Notes under the pieces: generated by a model
Databases searched by the model: none
Told to the model about the DNA's origin: nothing
The model's input: only the letters and a program-made list of their open reading frames with translations
Source: Apostichopus japonicus
Lineage: Eukaryota > Echinodermata > Holothuroidea > Aspidochirotida > Stichopodidae
Direction: 5' to 3'
NCBI RefSeq assembly: GCF_037975245.1
Contig: NC_092574.1
Coordinates: forward strand, 21,351,713-21,415,712
DNA length: 64,000 nt
Part shown: in pieces, positions 11,001 through 24,900 of the stretch
Layout of the letters: each line of letters begins with the position of its first letter
Position numbering within the stretch: position 1 is the stretch's first letter
Position numbers and translations under genes: made by a program

Positions 11001-14000
11001 GTACAAATTGATATAAAATATGTCATTAACATTAATCAAAGAGAGGATAGGCTTAGCATTACCATTTTCCTAACTTTGCAGAAGTTTGAGCCAGACAGCA
11101 CAATGCAAATGGTCAAATTCTAGTGCCTCATTTCTGGACAGATTTGCTTGGCTATTACTCGGTCAGTTTCGTGTGATGCAACTTAGATCAAGCTGAGCGA
11201 ATGTACTGATCCTGATATCCAGAATCGATCCAGGCCAATTTTTCAGAAACAATTGACAAAATTTGTCCACAATAAGAACCCTTCAGTCCAGAACATGGGC
11301 TTCCAACATCATACAATGGACATTGTAATTAAATAATAGTTTGAGCATTCTAAATTTTTCCTTTTGAGCAAGGCCTTCAAATGTGTCACAAACCCACACA
11401 TTTGAAACTAGCAATTGAAATTATATATTAGCCTAGAGTTTTATTATTTATTGATCATCTGACTTTCAACAAAAAATATAGATGCACAAAATCATACATG
11501 TAACAATATAGACAACAATATGGGCAAATGTTTATGTTTTTTCATCTTTTTGGTAACCCCTCCCTATGTGAGGTTATTTACTTACAATGCAATCTAAATT
11601 TGATGTAAACAACTATTCTTCTGTCGGCCAACCTCCAAAGTTGACTTTGGTTGTCCAAGCAGAAATTTGGTCATTTCAGACAACCTAATGAGGGTGAAAA
11701 GTTTGCCCTGGTCATCAAACTGTTTTAACCGTTACATTTGACATTTATGAAGATTGCGCTGCTTGGCCTTAGCAATATTGTTGCCACCTTGCACATTGTC
11801 AGCCCACCTATGGCGTATGTCCTGAATCCCTTTTAAAAATGATTTCTATTGTAGTCCTATTGAACCTTAAGTGTGCAGGACTACTCTAGGCCTAGGTATC
11901 ACTTCTGTATTAACTTAACTAGGCCTAATGACGTTTAATCTGCTAATTAACAAGAAATGACATTCATGAAAGGATAATGGTTTCTCTTTTAGTGCTGCAA
12001 ACTAATGTCTACAAGTTTAGGCCTAAGTTCAAGTTTATTTTCTACCATTTATCACATAATACAGAAAATCAATTCATACGGATTTCATTATCATAGTTAA
12101 ATAATACATCATAATTTTACTGGTCTTTAACATAGTAGCGAGTGATTTTGCCTTTAGTATAGATTCTGGAATACAGAGAAAGTGATAGGTAGAAGTTCCA
12201 GAATAAGCTTTTCTAGTCTGGACCCTTCAGGAAAAAGAATAATAAACAAAAGCAGTGGATATATAGCCGTCAGATGGTTCCCGATTCCAGTTTACTATTT
12301 AGCCATCACTTCCGTCTGACATGCGCAGTTATCAATCTTGCGATTAGCCGCCATTTTGAATGTTGTCTTTGAATGAGTGAAGTTGTGATGCGATTGTGAT
12401 CCATTTTTAAGCATGCCTCTAGCTGTAGGTGATAGTTTTGACTCGTTTTCTGAAATATTTGAGACGACTGATAAAGACGAATAAAGACGACTGATGCAGG
12501 AAAATGTGTGGATTATAGTGTCCATCTAAACTATTAAACAGGCAATGAAAGTAACGGAATAAACCGCACATAATCAGAAAGCAAACATGCTTCATCAAAC
12601 ATCACAGATGAAATATTTCAAAAATCCCGCCGTTTGCCAATGCAAAGACGGTCAAAAAGTAGTAACGCACAGAAAACCGCCAGAAAATTTGCAGGACGGC
12701 AAAATAACTCAGGGACCGAATCGTCCGCTGGCACCGCAGGAAAATCACAAGTCCGCAAGATTGATAACTGCGCATGTCAGACGGAAGTGACGCTAAATAG
12801 TAAACTGGAATCGGGAACGGCTATATATCCACTGCGATAAACAAATAAAGTAGAACTTAATCAATGTGGTCTTACCTGCTTGACATTAGGCCCTAATGCA
12901 TAGGTCTGCTTGCCCATTAGGTCTTTCTTATAAAGGAGCAACTGGTATTGCAATCCAACTTCCAAATGTTGGCTTTAGCCTTTATACACAGACAATGCAA
13001 GCTAGGGCCTTGGCTAGGCCTATGCCATTGGCTGTAATACTATAAGTCTCACAGATCATAACCATGACAATTGGTAAGTCCGAGCTAAGCCTATTTAAAT
13101 ATCAATGATCAAGTTTTAACTTTGTGGTAACACGATCGTACTGACAGTTCACGTATATTTATTGGTACGGCCTAACCAAAAGTTGTGAGATTTAAAGTTA
13201 GCCTTGTTAGGCATAAGTTAGGCCAACCTACGTACGTTAGTTACCAGAGACAAGCAATTATTAACTAGGCCTAGGTTACCTTACTGCACATAGCTTTGCT
13301 TTATGACGGCCATCATAACTACCTACCATTTAGAAAATATGTCACTTTAAGCCACAACAAACTTCCATGTTTGTTGAGAAGATAATAAACAGTCTAGGTT
13401 TAAGTCTCATTCACACCTCCATCCCATGATCACTTTTACTCTCAGAAACCTGTTGCGAAGGACAATGAACTTGGCATAACTTCTACTTGTGACGTCACAG
13501 CGACCTTGATTGACACAGAAGCCCTTTATTCAACCCCTTCCATCAAAATGTGAATGATCGATTTGGATGCGACAGAGCAATTGCAAAGACCAGAAGTTAT
13601 AACGAAATACGATTACATTGTGGTCATCACTACTGTCATCACTACTGACGAATACTCGTTTGCTGAGACTGGATGAAGAAACCGAAAGTGAGAAAACTTC
13701 GTCATAAACCTTGAAACCATCGAGCACTCCAAGTCTCCAACTCTCTTTCGTCGCGCTTTCAGTCAGACTTCATTTGTAAACTGAGCACACTGTGTCGAAT
13801 CATGATAGTGGTTCACATCACAAAGCTGCAGAGAACTAACATTTTAACGGAGAACCTGCTCATAGGTGTTCATCATTAAATGGTGGTGGTGGGGATCGGG
13901 CGTGGGGGATCCGCTGACCGTACAGAGCGGCATTGGTCAACCAAAGTTTAGCTTAGATTAGTTTATTTATTTCTGCCATTTCACAACATACAAAAAAAAA

Positions 14001-15840
14001 TCGAAGTTTCATTACTATATTACATACGTGAATAGATAGGATTAACAAACCAGTTACATGTTAATGTGATGGTATATAGGAACCACCAATAACCATAAGC
14101 TTTTCTATTCTGGTCCCCTCCCCCCTGCAAAAAAATATGATTGTGGAAATTTACAATGATATGGATATCACCACTGAATGCCCATTTACACTAAAACTCG
14201 TAAACATTGTATATACACATATATGCATTAAACATATACACGCGTACACACATACGCATATATAGGCTATGCTATGTGTACTAAAAAATATATGTGTAGA
14301 ATATATGTGATAGTAGAAAAAAAAAATATGTGGAGGCAGGAATAGCTACATAAGGAGAATTACATGACGTTGACTTCCAGCATATTGACGAAAAATGGCC
14401 GCATTCCGTGAATTAAGCTGCCCGTTCTACGTGCGCCTCTCTACAAACCAAGTTTGCAATTGAACAACAGCCTATAATATTTTTATCGCGAAATTATTCG
14501 AAAAAGTGCGAAAACTTGCAATTTTGAACTAATATCGTAATATAACAATTGCTTTATTTTTGTAATCAATTGTTTTTAGCTTAATTTTTAAGGATATATA
14601 ATATGGAAAGTACATTTCCATGAAAACCACAAATACAGACTGCCTACTCATTCATATAGGCCTACCCTTCAATATGCAGGACAGTTTCTAAAGGATACGT
14701 TTTTGCGAGGGTGTAGATAAGTTGGTCAGGTCTGGTTTGATCCGCCAAATAAAAAATAATCACCTGCATCTGCAAGGTCATGGAGGTCAATAGTCTGAAA
14801 AAGCGACCAGCGCCTTACCTATATCTAAGAAACAAACATTAAAGTAACTGTTACCGGATCGATCAAGTTTATTAGGGATGGGGGGTGGGGGTCATACAGC
14901 GACAGTCGTTTGTCGTTGTAAATATACTCTGAGAATGAAAATTCCTATCCCTTACTTATTTTGATTAATTTAAGGAATGTTACTACGGTAAGAGAGCTTT
15001 ACACAAAGTTGAGGTGTTTGTCAAAGGACAAACAACTCCGTTCCTGAAATATATATACCCCTAATATATGGAACAATCTGACAGGAGAAAAAAGAGCCAT
15101 GCATCCCTAAATAACGGATCTTTCAAACTGATAGATCAAAGATGGAGAGAATAAACTGTTAGCTTCTTATCTACTGCAGAAGGCCTATATGTAAATATAA
15201 AAGCCAGAGGGCCTGAAAAATTAGCGTGATAACCAAGTTAGCTTATACCGGGTTGTGAGATTTCCTAACGACGACAAAAAGACTTCTTGCATGACCCACC
15301 CGAGAGACAGCTTATCCTTCTTAACAAGTATAAAGCTCGGCAAGACGTCTAAGAGCTGCCAACGTATCATGTTGTATGTTTTATGTAAATGAGTAGCAGA
15401 GGCCTGCATTTCCCTGAATTTAACAATAATTAAACGCTCTTCAACTAAACATACCACAATTGCACAATCTTTTAGAATGTGCCCTCTAGTGCTATCATGG
15501 GGGAGTGGATGGGGGTTGTGACAAATAGTTTGAATGTGCAAAAATGCACCTTTATAAAGCACACATCACAGGCAAATTAAGGGTGCAGACGGACATTTTT
15601 GTACTACCGGAGTCGACTGGGCGGACAACTGCAGAAGGCACTCTTCACGATTGGTGAAATACCCACACCTTCCCCACCCACCCACCCCCACACCCCGGAC
15701 AGTGCTGTTACTGGCATGTGACGTTACACGTGTGACTGTTAATCATAACTTTTAATAATCCCAAGCGCGGCTTCTTCCTTATCTTTGCACAGGGGTATTT
15801 ACTTTGCATTGTTGATGGCGCTCGACCCCACGCTGAAAAA
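8061..15840. other. Intergenic region between divergent NSUN7 and GLYR1
   Basis: About 8 kb with no convincing coding exon. It contains the Mutator-like MITE at 12251-12836 and AT-rich filler with many TAGGCCT words. A 108-codon frame at 9788-10114 and a serine-rich minus frame at 13727-13530 (no ATG) have no splice context or recognisable domain. The proximal promoter of GLYR1 is probably in the last few hundred bases, which include a CACGTG E-box near 15728. Confidence 0.55.
12251..12836. mobile_element. Mutator-like MITE with about 85-bp TIRs and a 9-bp target duplication
   Basis: Long inverted repeats run at 12251-12342 and 12754-12836, starting AGCAGTGGATATATAGCC and CGCAGTGGATATATAGCC. 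They are nearly identical apart from an 8-bp insertion in the left copy. Both ends are flanked by the same 9 bp, ATAAACAAA (12242-12250 and 12837-12845). Long TIRs with a 9-bp target-site duplication are the hallmark of MULE/MuDR elements. The 586-bp body encodes no transposase. Confidence 0.8.
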
Positions 15841-15930
15841 ATGGCTGTTAAATTTCAAAACAACACATGCACATATACGAAATCTATGCAGTTCACTTTA
15901 TGCATACAGTGTGTAACTAACGCTTCAGTA

Positions 15931-18900
15931 ATGGCAGAACAGAAGGCAGACAACTTGGTCCCAAGCGATACCGAAAATGCAACAGATGGAGAAGTAAAAA
16001 CGAACGGAGCACCTCTAACTCCAAAGAAGGACAAGAAAGACGCATCTCAGCAAGATTTTAAGCTTGGTGATCTCGTATGGTGGGTTTAAAATAACTAGGA
16101 CCTAGCCTATGCATCATTGCTTTGATGGGGAAATGAGCCTAGTGTTAATAATTACTTTGAACAACCACGTTAGGCTAGAAGCTCTATATAGAATTTTAAC
16201 GGCTTTGTAATGCCTTGGTAGCGTATTATAATCCAATTTTCTCCCAACTTAAACACTAATGAGTTCATGGTGAGGTGTCCCAAAGGTTGAAGCAGTTTAA
16301 TAAACATTGCATTCTTTCCAGGGGGCTAGATAGATCTGTCTCCTTCCAGCACCAATGAAAATTACCAGAATAGGCTTAAGTTTGCATTATTATTTATAGG
16401 CCCAGTACTAAGTACTAGGCTCCAGTCCTAGCCTAACTTTAGCTAAAGTTCCAGTCTCCCTGTGTTCTGTACTGACTAAGTTATGATGAAGAGGACCATA
16501 GCTTTGAGTTATGCATGTTTCATTTAGGCAGAACATAAATTTTGTGGAGTATGGACATGGAGTATTTTTAGCCCGAAACACCTAGTACTACTACTTAAGT
16601 ACTAGACTATCTAGGCCTATGTACTTTTGTGAATTGATAAATACAAGCCTAGCCTTCTGTAATTAATTTTCACTCATGCGCCGCTGCCACTGACTGAGTG
16701 TTTATAGCCACACAGGAAACTTGTTTTCAATATAGCCTTACTTCACCAAGTCTACTTAACTAATTTCTCACTCTTGAAACAGAGTCAGCTTAGTCATAGC
16801 CCACTGAAAATTCCTCCACATATAACTTCTTGTTTTCAATAATATTTACTAGCCCTACTACATTAAATGAGATATAGTAGGAAGGCAAACAATTATGAAA
16901 TAACTTTTTGAAAAGTATGCGCATAATGGCAGAAAACTGTTCACTGCTTGTGTATGATGCAATCAGATTAATTTAAAGATCCAAGCTAAGGCACAAAATT
17001 CAATTTTGATATTTTGATAGTAGACTGATACACACAGAACATTGGAATTAGTCCAGGTTAGCAAGAACATGCCTTATGTTCACTGATATTTGTGATTCTG
17101 GTGTATTCTGATGGGACTGCTCATTGTGACTAGATTTCACCGGGTTGAAAAACATGCATGGCTGGTCGTACATTATATAGCAATTCATGTTTGTGTTGAA
17201 GAACACACATTAATGATTGACATGGAAACTTTTCATCTCAACAAATCTATTGTTAAACATGTAAGCAAAGGTAAATGAATTCAACAGTAAGTAGTATTAC
17301 TGTCATTGTCTGTAACATTTTTGTTTCACTTCATTAATTTTCAGGGCAAAGCTGAGCAGTTTCCCAGCATGGCCTGGAAGGGTAAGTAAAAAAGTTTCTT
17401 ACCTTCTTATGTACTAACATCTGCCACTGATCTTATTTGAGCTTTCTATGCTTGCTCTCTCGTAATGGAACCAGAAGGGAGAAGATGATTTCTGGAGAAC
17501 TGACAAACTGAAAGAGTTCTCTTAAACCAGATTTCAGTATAAATGATCCACACTGCCTCTTTATTTTTTTATATTTTTTTTTGTCAAGATAGGAATGTAT
17601 ACCACCACAATGCAAGATGAAATATGTACTTTTGATTTGATTTTTTTAATATTTATAGATTGTGAAACCATGGAAGCATGTACGGAAACCAGCAGGCAAA
17701 AAGGCAACATACTTTGTTTACTTCTTTGGAACTGAGGACCAGTAAGTAATGTCTATAATCCGTTGGTTTTATTTGGCTGGCCGTTCTCTGTATGGAGAAA
17801 TGTTTTGGTTATGCAATCTTTCTGAACAACTTTTAAAAATAAAATGATTCCTTGTTAACTCTTTCTTGGATTTATTTGTCTTTTTTGGGCCTTCAAATTT
17901 AGCAAACTTTACTCATATTAATTTGCAAACAATTTTAGGTCATGTAAAATGTTTCATTTTTTATAAGGGGAAATATTTTATGTTAAATTAATTCACACTT
18001 CAGGGAACCTGTAATCCTCATTCTCTTGTTTACTTGGTCGTTTCATTTCGGTTTTCCCATTTCAGATTTCAAAATGCACAAATGTGACTAGCACACACAG
18101 ACAAGTTGGATGCAATAAAAGTTTCATGTTCAAGTGGAATTTCTTAGCAAAATGGATTCACTTTTCAGGGCCCAAAGCAATATAGTCCTACACTGCAATT
18201 TATTTGGTAGCCTCTGGAATCCTATCACAAGCACACAAAAAAAATGTTTTTACTGTATGCCAAAAAGATAGAATATTAGTAACTGAACTACACAAATCTG
18301 CACACGTTTACTCAGTAATATTTAATTTTTTTTTTTAATGAAATTCTCCAGTTGTTGGACTTTCTGTATGGACAGTTCTTAGTTATATAGAAAGTGTAAG
18401 GTCTTTTTGCACTTTGTCCTGGGTTTACTTCCAAGTTTGATCATTGGTTTCATATCATCAAATTAAGTCCTTTCCCATCAAATTTAGGCCAGTGTGATTT
18501 TATGAAGGGAAGAATACACGCCATGAAGATTATTGAAGTCTATTACCTAACATTATGTATCTCCCCAAGTGATTTCTCTTTTAATACAAATTTCATAAAT
18601 TGTAGTATTATTGTAATTTTACAAACTAAACAAAGGACAATATTTGTTAATATTCCATCTATTCTATTTCTAGTAATGTATTTTTGAAGTTGTGTGGTAG
18701 AATCCATACAAGTGATGGCTCAAGTGAGACAACTTAGATGTAATTCCTTGGTTTTTCATTCCTTTCTGCTTAACATCACTTGGAATGACATTGCTAAAGA
18801 TGTGATGTTGGTTAGCCTAGGACTTGCTCATCAAGAAAATTCACTTGTTAGAGAGAGAAAGAGGAAGAAGCATGAAATAGAAATCTAACCATTGTTGTTT

Positions 18901-21900
18901 TCTTTTTCTACTTTGTCTCTCTCCCTCTCAGTGCCTGGGTCAGGGCGGATAACCTCAAGAATTATTTGGAGCACAAAGAACCGATGACCAAAGCCGCTAA
19001 GGGGGTCAAACTTCAAAAAGCCATCGAAGCCATCGAGGCAGCCATCAAAGAAGAGAAGGACAAAGTACGTATTGTTACTCTACCTCTCTCTCTCCCTGTG
19101 TCTGTATTATAAGCTTGTTTAAAGGCATTGAAGACTCGCCCCAAACCGCGCTCTGAAAAAGTTACCTTTCCGTTGCTTGCAAGTGAAGTTTTTTGCTTGC
19201 CGCTACAAAATGCAGACAGTGATGAAACGTGATACCTTGTTATCTTTAGCTGGACCTGAGATGTCCATCGCTGTATCGTTTGTACAATGTGCTGTGGGTA
19301 TTGACAGCAGCTGTATGTAGGCTGACTGTACACTAGTGTCTAATTACTGAAGGTAGCAAGCTGTGTGCATATTTACTGGGATCGTCTGTTACACCTCATT
19401 CGAAACTAGGTCAGATTACCGGCATTAGACGTTTCTTTTCGCGCGAGTCTTCACACCCTTTAATGAGATAGCAAGTAGAAAACTGCCTGGGAAATTATTT
19501 TTTAAATAATAAAAATATTGTTATTCAGTATGGTAAAGTTTCATAATTTTCAACTGCTGACCTCGTGACTTGAAATGAAATTTGCCTCGTCAAGCTAATG
19601 ACTTACATGTTAAGGGAGTTTATTGGCGAATAGAATGTCAAAATCGACCCAAAATACTGTTGTAAGAAATTGCTGTTTGTCCAACAGGCAACCTATTTGT
19701 CATTTTGTCAGGTTATCCCTGAGAGAACCTAGTCATTCTTTAAATTTTATCCCTGAGAGAACCTAGTCATTTTTTTATGGTTATTACTTGAGAGAACCTA
19801 GTTATTCTTATCCGTACAAAAAGTGGTTGCCAAATCAGATAAATCTCAAGAATAGAGATCTCAAAGATTAATGGAGAGGATGTCATGGAATTTTTAACGT
19901 AGTGTTCACATGGTCTGTACTCAGTCTTGAGGTTTTAGTTTTTTTTTTCTCATCAAAGACCTACAAATAAACGGTTCTGTGTACAAACACTAATATAGCT
20001 TTTTGTATAGATCTGTGAAATTATTGAAGATGAGATCTTTTGAAACATATTTTTGAAGTTTAAAAGTCAAACTTATTGTTTTAAGCACCTTAACTTGTGT
20101 TTTCTAAAGCACTGTTTTGCATTCTGCCAAACTGCACAAGTGGAACCATGAACTAGTCGATCTCCCAGCACGTCAGTTTGTAAAGTTCATCCAGGGTAGG
20201 TCTGCATGCTGGTGACCGCTTTCACACAATCATGTTACAGCTGTTTTCTTCAATTTTACCTGTCGTTTTATAAAATGGCTTTGTTTACTCTAATTGCTTT
20301 CAGAAGTTAACTGTCTCACCATACCATCCAGAGGATGAGGATGAAATCACCCCGAAAAAGCCAACCAAAGATTACACAAGGGAACCTCTCTCAGGCAAAT
20401 CTAAAGTAAGTTTCTAGCCATCAACAGTAGAATTTTAAAACCTATTTGGTTTCACTACAGGGCTGATGAGTTTTTATCACAGCAATCACACTGTTTTTTC
20501 TTTTTTTACATTCTTTCTTTTTTCTTTGATTTTGTGGAAGAATAATTCAGAATTTGATTTATTTCTAACCTTTAAAGAGCAACTTATAGCAACATGGTGA
20601 AAGTTACATTCAAACCCTTTGTAATGTTTTTCCAGATGTTCATGTAGCATTATACGTTTTGTACCAGATGTGAACCTGAAGCAAGTAGGAGTGATGTCAT
20701 ACAATTGAATTACCGAACAATGTTTCGGTTTGAGTTATTATTCACTATATACATATATACTGAGCTTGAATTGTTTCATTTTTCAGTACAAGGGTTGTAA
20801 CGCTTATATCCAATACCAATGAACAATGAACTTTGCAATGTATCCACTGTCACAAAGTAGAGGACGGAATTCAAACGTAAATTGTTAAAAACAAGAAACG
20901 TTTTGCCAAACCTTCCAAGATTTTGAAGTTTGCTTCAAAGTAGTCAGTACAGTTTCGTCATGTTAAGTCTATGCCTTGTATGGAATATTTCTGAGATTAT
21001 TCTAAAGAATAGACCAGGGGTAAATATTATGTGACTTACGAAAGAGCACCAAAATCTAAGCATTTTTGAAAAGCTTTGCATTCAATTCCTTCCCACTTAT
21101 CAATTAAAAATAGTGATAATTTAAGTTAAAACAGTTTAGATTGTTAGTGAAGTTGAAAGCAGACAGATTTTTCTTATTAGCTTCCAAACTCAATTTACTT
21201 GTGGACCTTTATGTACCTTTTTTAATTTTTTTTTTTTTTTTTAATTAAGTTTGTCTATTGTTATTGTCTGTTTAGTTTTATTTGTGGAAAAGAGCACAGA
21301 CACCTTAGGTTAGAATGAGACTAAAAACTAGTGACTTCTGAGTGACAAGCCCTGTGCTCTACTATCCGAGCATCCTTAGTGGGTGGCAGTCCCTATCGAG
21401 GAATTTCTTCGCTGGGGGTTGCCAATAGAGAAAAGCACAGTACTTTGTGTATATAGTGTAACCAGGGGTAACAACTTAGTGAAAGAAAGCGGCAGGGATG
21501 TGATTTTAAGAGAAATTTTATTCGCTCTCTTCCATCGTTAATAATTTCCTAGTCTGCATTCAATTGTTCAATGACTTTTTATTTTTGTGGTTAATTCATG
21601 TTTTTTTTTCTAATTTTTTTTTTTTTCTAACCTGCAGCTGAACTCAACACAGCCAGAATCTCCTACAAAGAAGTCAAGAGGAAAGCAACAACAGGGCGAC
21701 AAAACTGGAGATGTCAATGCAGCAGAGGAGGAGGAGGAGGAGGAGGACAGCAAACCCCTGAAGCCCTCCCCAAAGAAACGGGGTCGACCCCGCACCAACG
21801 ACCTGATGAAAGTATCTTTTGCATCTTCCAAAAGAAAAGTAAGTCAAAGTTTACTCGGCAGCAATTTTGAAATGGTATTATGTCTGAGGTTGGGATGGCA

Positions 21901-24900
21901 AGAGGTGGTGGGATGCAGTAGTCATAAAGATGTTCAGTGATGTTCAGATTGCCACCCCCCCCCCACCCCCCCTGTGATAGTGCTACATCCATGTGAAAGT
22001 CATAGTTGTTAGAGTTATTGTATATAACCATGACCTTTGACCCCCACTTCCCACCACTGACGTCAGGAATCTTGCTCGGAGTAAACTCACTTTGTCAAAC
22101 CTTGCGTTACAGCAGTGATCCTGTTGGGCAACGTGTTGTTGCTCAGACAGTTTTCTATTAAGCTGGTTGCATTTTAGAACTTCATTCCACTTCTCACCAG
22201 AGCCCACTCCAAGTTAATTCAGTTACGTTCTGCATCGTCGTTAGTAACTTGTTAGTTATTCGGTACTTAGTCTAGGCAGTGAAGTAAGATAATATCATAG
22301 GCTGCAAATCCTTATTTTCCTCTACTATTGTAGGAGTAGGCCTAAACTTAGGGAGTTTTTATTTGAATGGTCAACAACATTCTCAAGGTCCAAATAACCA
22401 TTTTTTGATATTTATGCTACTAGCTAACTAAACAATTGCCATCAAAGCAAGTTTGATGGCAAGAGAAATTATCAAACAGTCTCTCTGTGCCATTCTAATA
22501 AACTTAGAGGTCACTCAAGATTGTTTGATCAATGTTACAAGTTGGCTGTAATGAAACAAGCTCGGGTTTGTCTTGAATTTCTACGAATCCAGTTTTAAAA
22601 AATTATTCCAATATTGTCTTGTTTGGATATACAGATTTTTTTTTTTTTTCGTTTTTTTGTTGCTTTGTTGTGAAAGAGCTCTATTATCAGTAGATGAGTT
22701 TACTTTGATATGGCTAATGAAATTAGATGGGCTTGATAAACCGATGGCATAGAAAGCTGTGATTGTCACAACTTTCAATTGCTCATAAGACTGATGCTGT
22801 GTCCCTCAATAAGTGCTTGAGTCTTGGTGATTGTTGATAATTATTGTTGGACAGTGGGTCAATTAAGGTGTACAAAATGCTTAGGTCAAAGGTCATCTAG
22901 TGTTCATTGTGGGAAATTTTCAAAAACGATTTGTTTTTCCCCTTCCACTATAATAAATGTACGTTGGCCAAAATTGTTGCACTCAGGACCCATGTAGACT
23001 CACAGTGCCAATAAATGTACGGTGGCCAAAATTGTTGCACTCAGGACCCATTTAGACTCACACAGTGCACTCAATAATTGCTCCTTTGGAGTTTCAGTTC
23101 AACAGAAATGGGGCTCCCTTTTGAAAATCATACAAGTGTGACACAACATTATCTCAAGTAAGACTTTGTCCTTTCGTGCCCTTTAAATATTTCCCATATG
23201 TGGCTCCCCCCTCCCCCACCCCCCCCAATTCCAACTCTGTTTTAAAATTACAAATATTCCTTTTACAGGTTCACACAAGTACAGGTACGCCAATCAAGAG
23301 GCCCAAGGCTGACAATGTAACCTTTTCATCATTAAACCTATACAACAGTTTCCAAGCACATCTAGCAGAAAAGTCAGGGACAGTTCCAAAGGCTGCTATC
23401 AAACCAACAGATAAATCGTAAGTTAAAATCGTTTATTAAATCTTGTATATGAAGTCAAGATGTGATGTGAAATGGAGAGTGTTAGAATTATGTTCATGAA
23501 GAACACTAGCAAAATTACATTGGCTTAAAAATAAAATGAAAAACAAATGCGGGTGACTTTAAAAATATAAATCATAAAGTACACACATAGAGCGATTGTG
23601 TGAAATATGTGTAAATAACAGAGTAACAGCAATCTATGCGATGGTGATGTCGTGTACAGGTGTGTGTGTGTATGTGATGCTGCTTGTGAACAAGATATCC
23701 CAAGATGGGTAATGTTTAAATGGAGGGATCTATCCAGTGGTATCACACTGAATGTTAGCCAATACGAAAGATTTCAGGGTTCCTCCGGTCTAAATTTAAC
23801 ATGGACCTTTCTGTAAACAAGAACTCTCGAGTGTAAGTCGACAACTAGCTGCACCTCGATCCTGGTCTAGCATCGACGTCAACCCGTCTCAGTCTCGGCG
23901 ATGTGATAATCCCAAGCACTGCCTCGGTCGAGGATGTGTTGGGTGATCCGGGCTCCTGCCCTGATTGGTGATGTGGTGATCCAGACTCCAGTCTCGATCG
24001 GTGATGAGGTGATCCAAACTCCTTCCCGATCCGTGATGAGGTGATCCGGACTCCTGTTCCGTCTAGTAGTAGAATCCGGTTATTCCATTTTCAACTTGTA
24101 TGCAACAAATGTTATGCAGTATACCATGTTCCCAACAGTTGGAATATCATACATAACTAATCCCAGGCAATCTTGGAATTCAAAATGGTGTTCCTGGCTG
24201 TATAACAAACGGGTAGTCAAATAAATCTGTGAAATTAATGGTATCCTCCAATATGGCGTATAAAAGTTATCCTTTCCGAGGAATGTCCAGAACTCTTTCA
24301 ATAAAAAAAAGTTTGGGCCGTATCGTGGCAAATAATTTCTCTTGGCAGTGAATACCAATACCGGTATATTATATGTTGTCCATCTATGCCGTATTCCAAA
24401 TAGCACTTGTCAATTTCGTAGTACCAGAGGTATCGAACAGTCTGTAGGGCCTAATACAACGATATAGGCCAAAACAATGAATCAACTGCCTGTATTTAAA
24501 TTTACTTGGTCTGGCTTCCTTTAATGATTGTTAAATAACTGTACAACAAAATATGTTCCCGTTTCTCTGGGGAGGGTTAAAACAATCACTTCGTTCATGA
24601 AAATGACATTCGCATTTGACCGGTTTAAAATTATGTTTTAACGTATATCGTCAGGATTCCAATATAATATTATAAAAGAGTTTTAGTATGTCTATGAGAT
24701 GAGTTGCTAACTGCGTAGGGTGGGAATGACCATTTTGCTTGCCCGTATGTAATAATAAAGTTACTGTGACAGTTCCTTTGAAAATCGGTGTCCTCCGGCA
24801 AATAAGGTGGCAATAAGGGTTCGAAAAGCCTCCAAAAAGTAATAATAGTTAGTAGAAACGCCGCTGCCACCACTGTAAGCGAGGCCGATCACGGTAAACG

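Noticed and set aside
13530-13727. Serine-rich minus-strand frame as a possible first exon
   Set aside because: No ATG in the frame and no recognisable homology or donor site.
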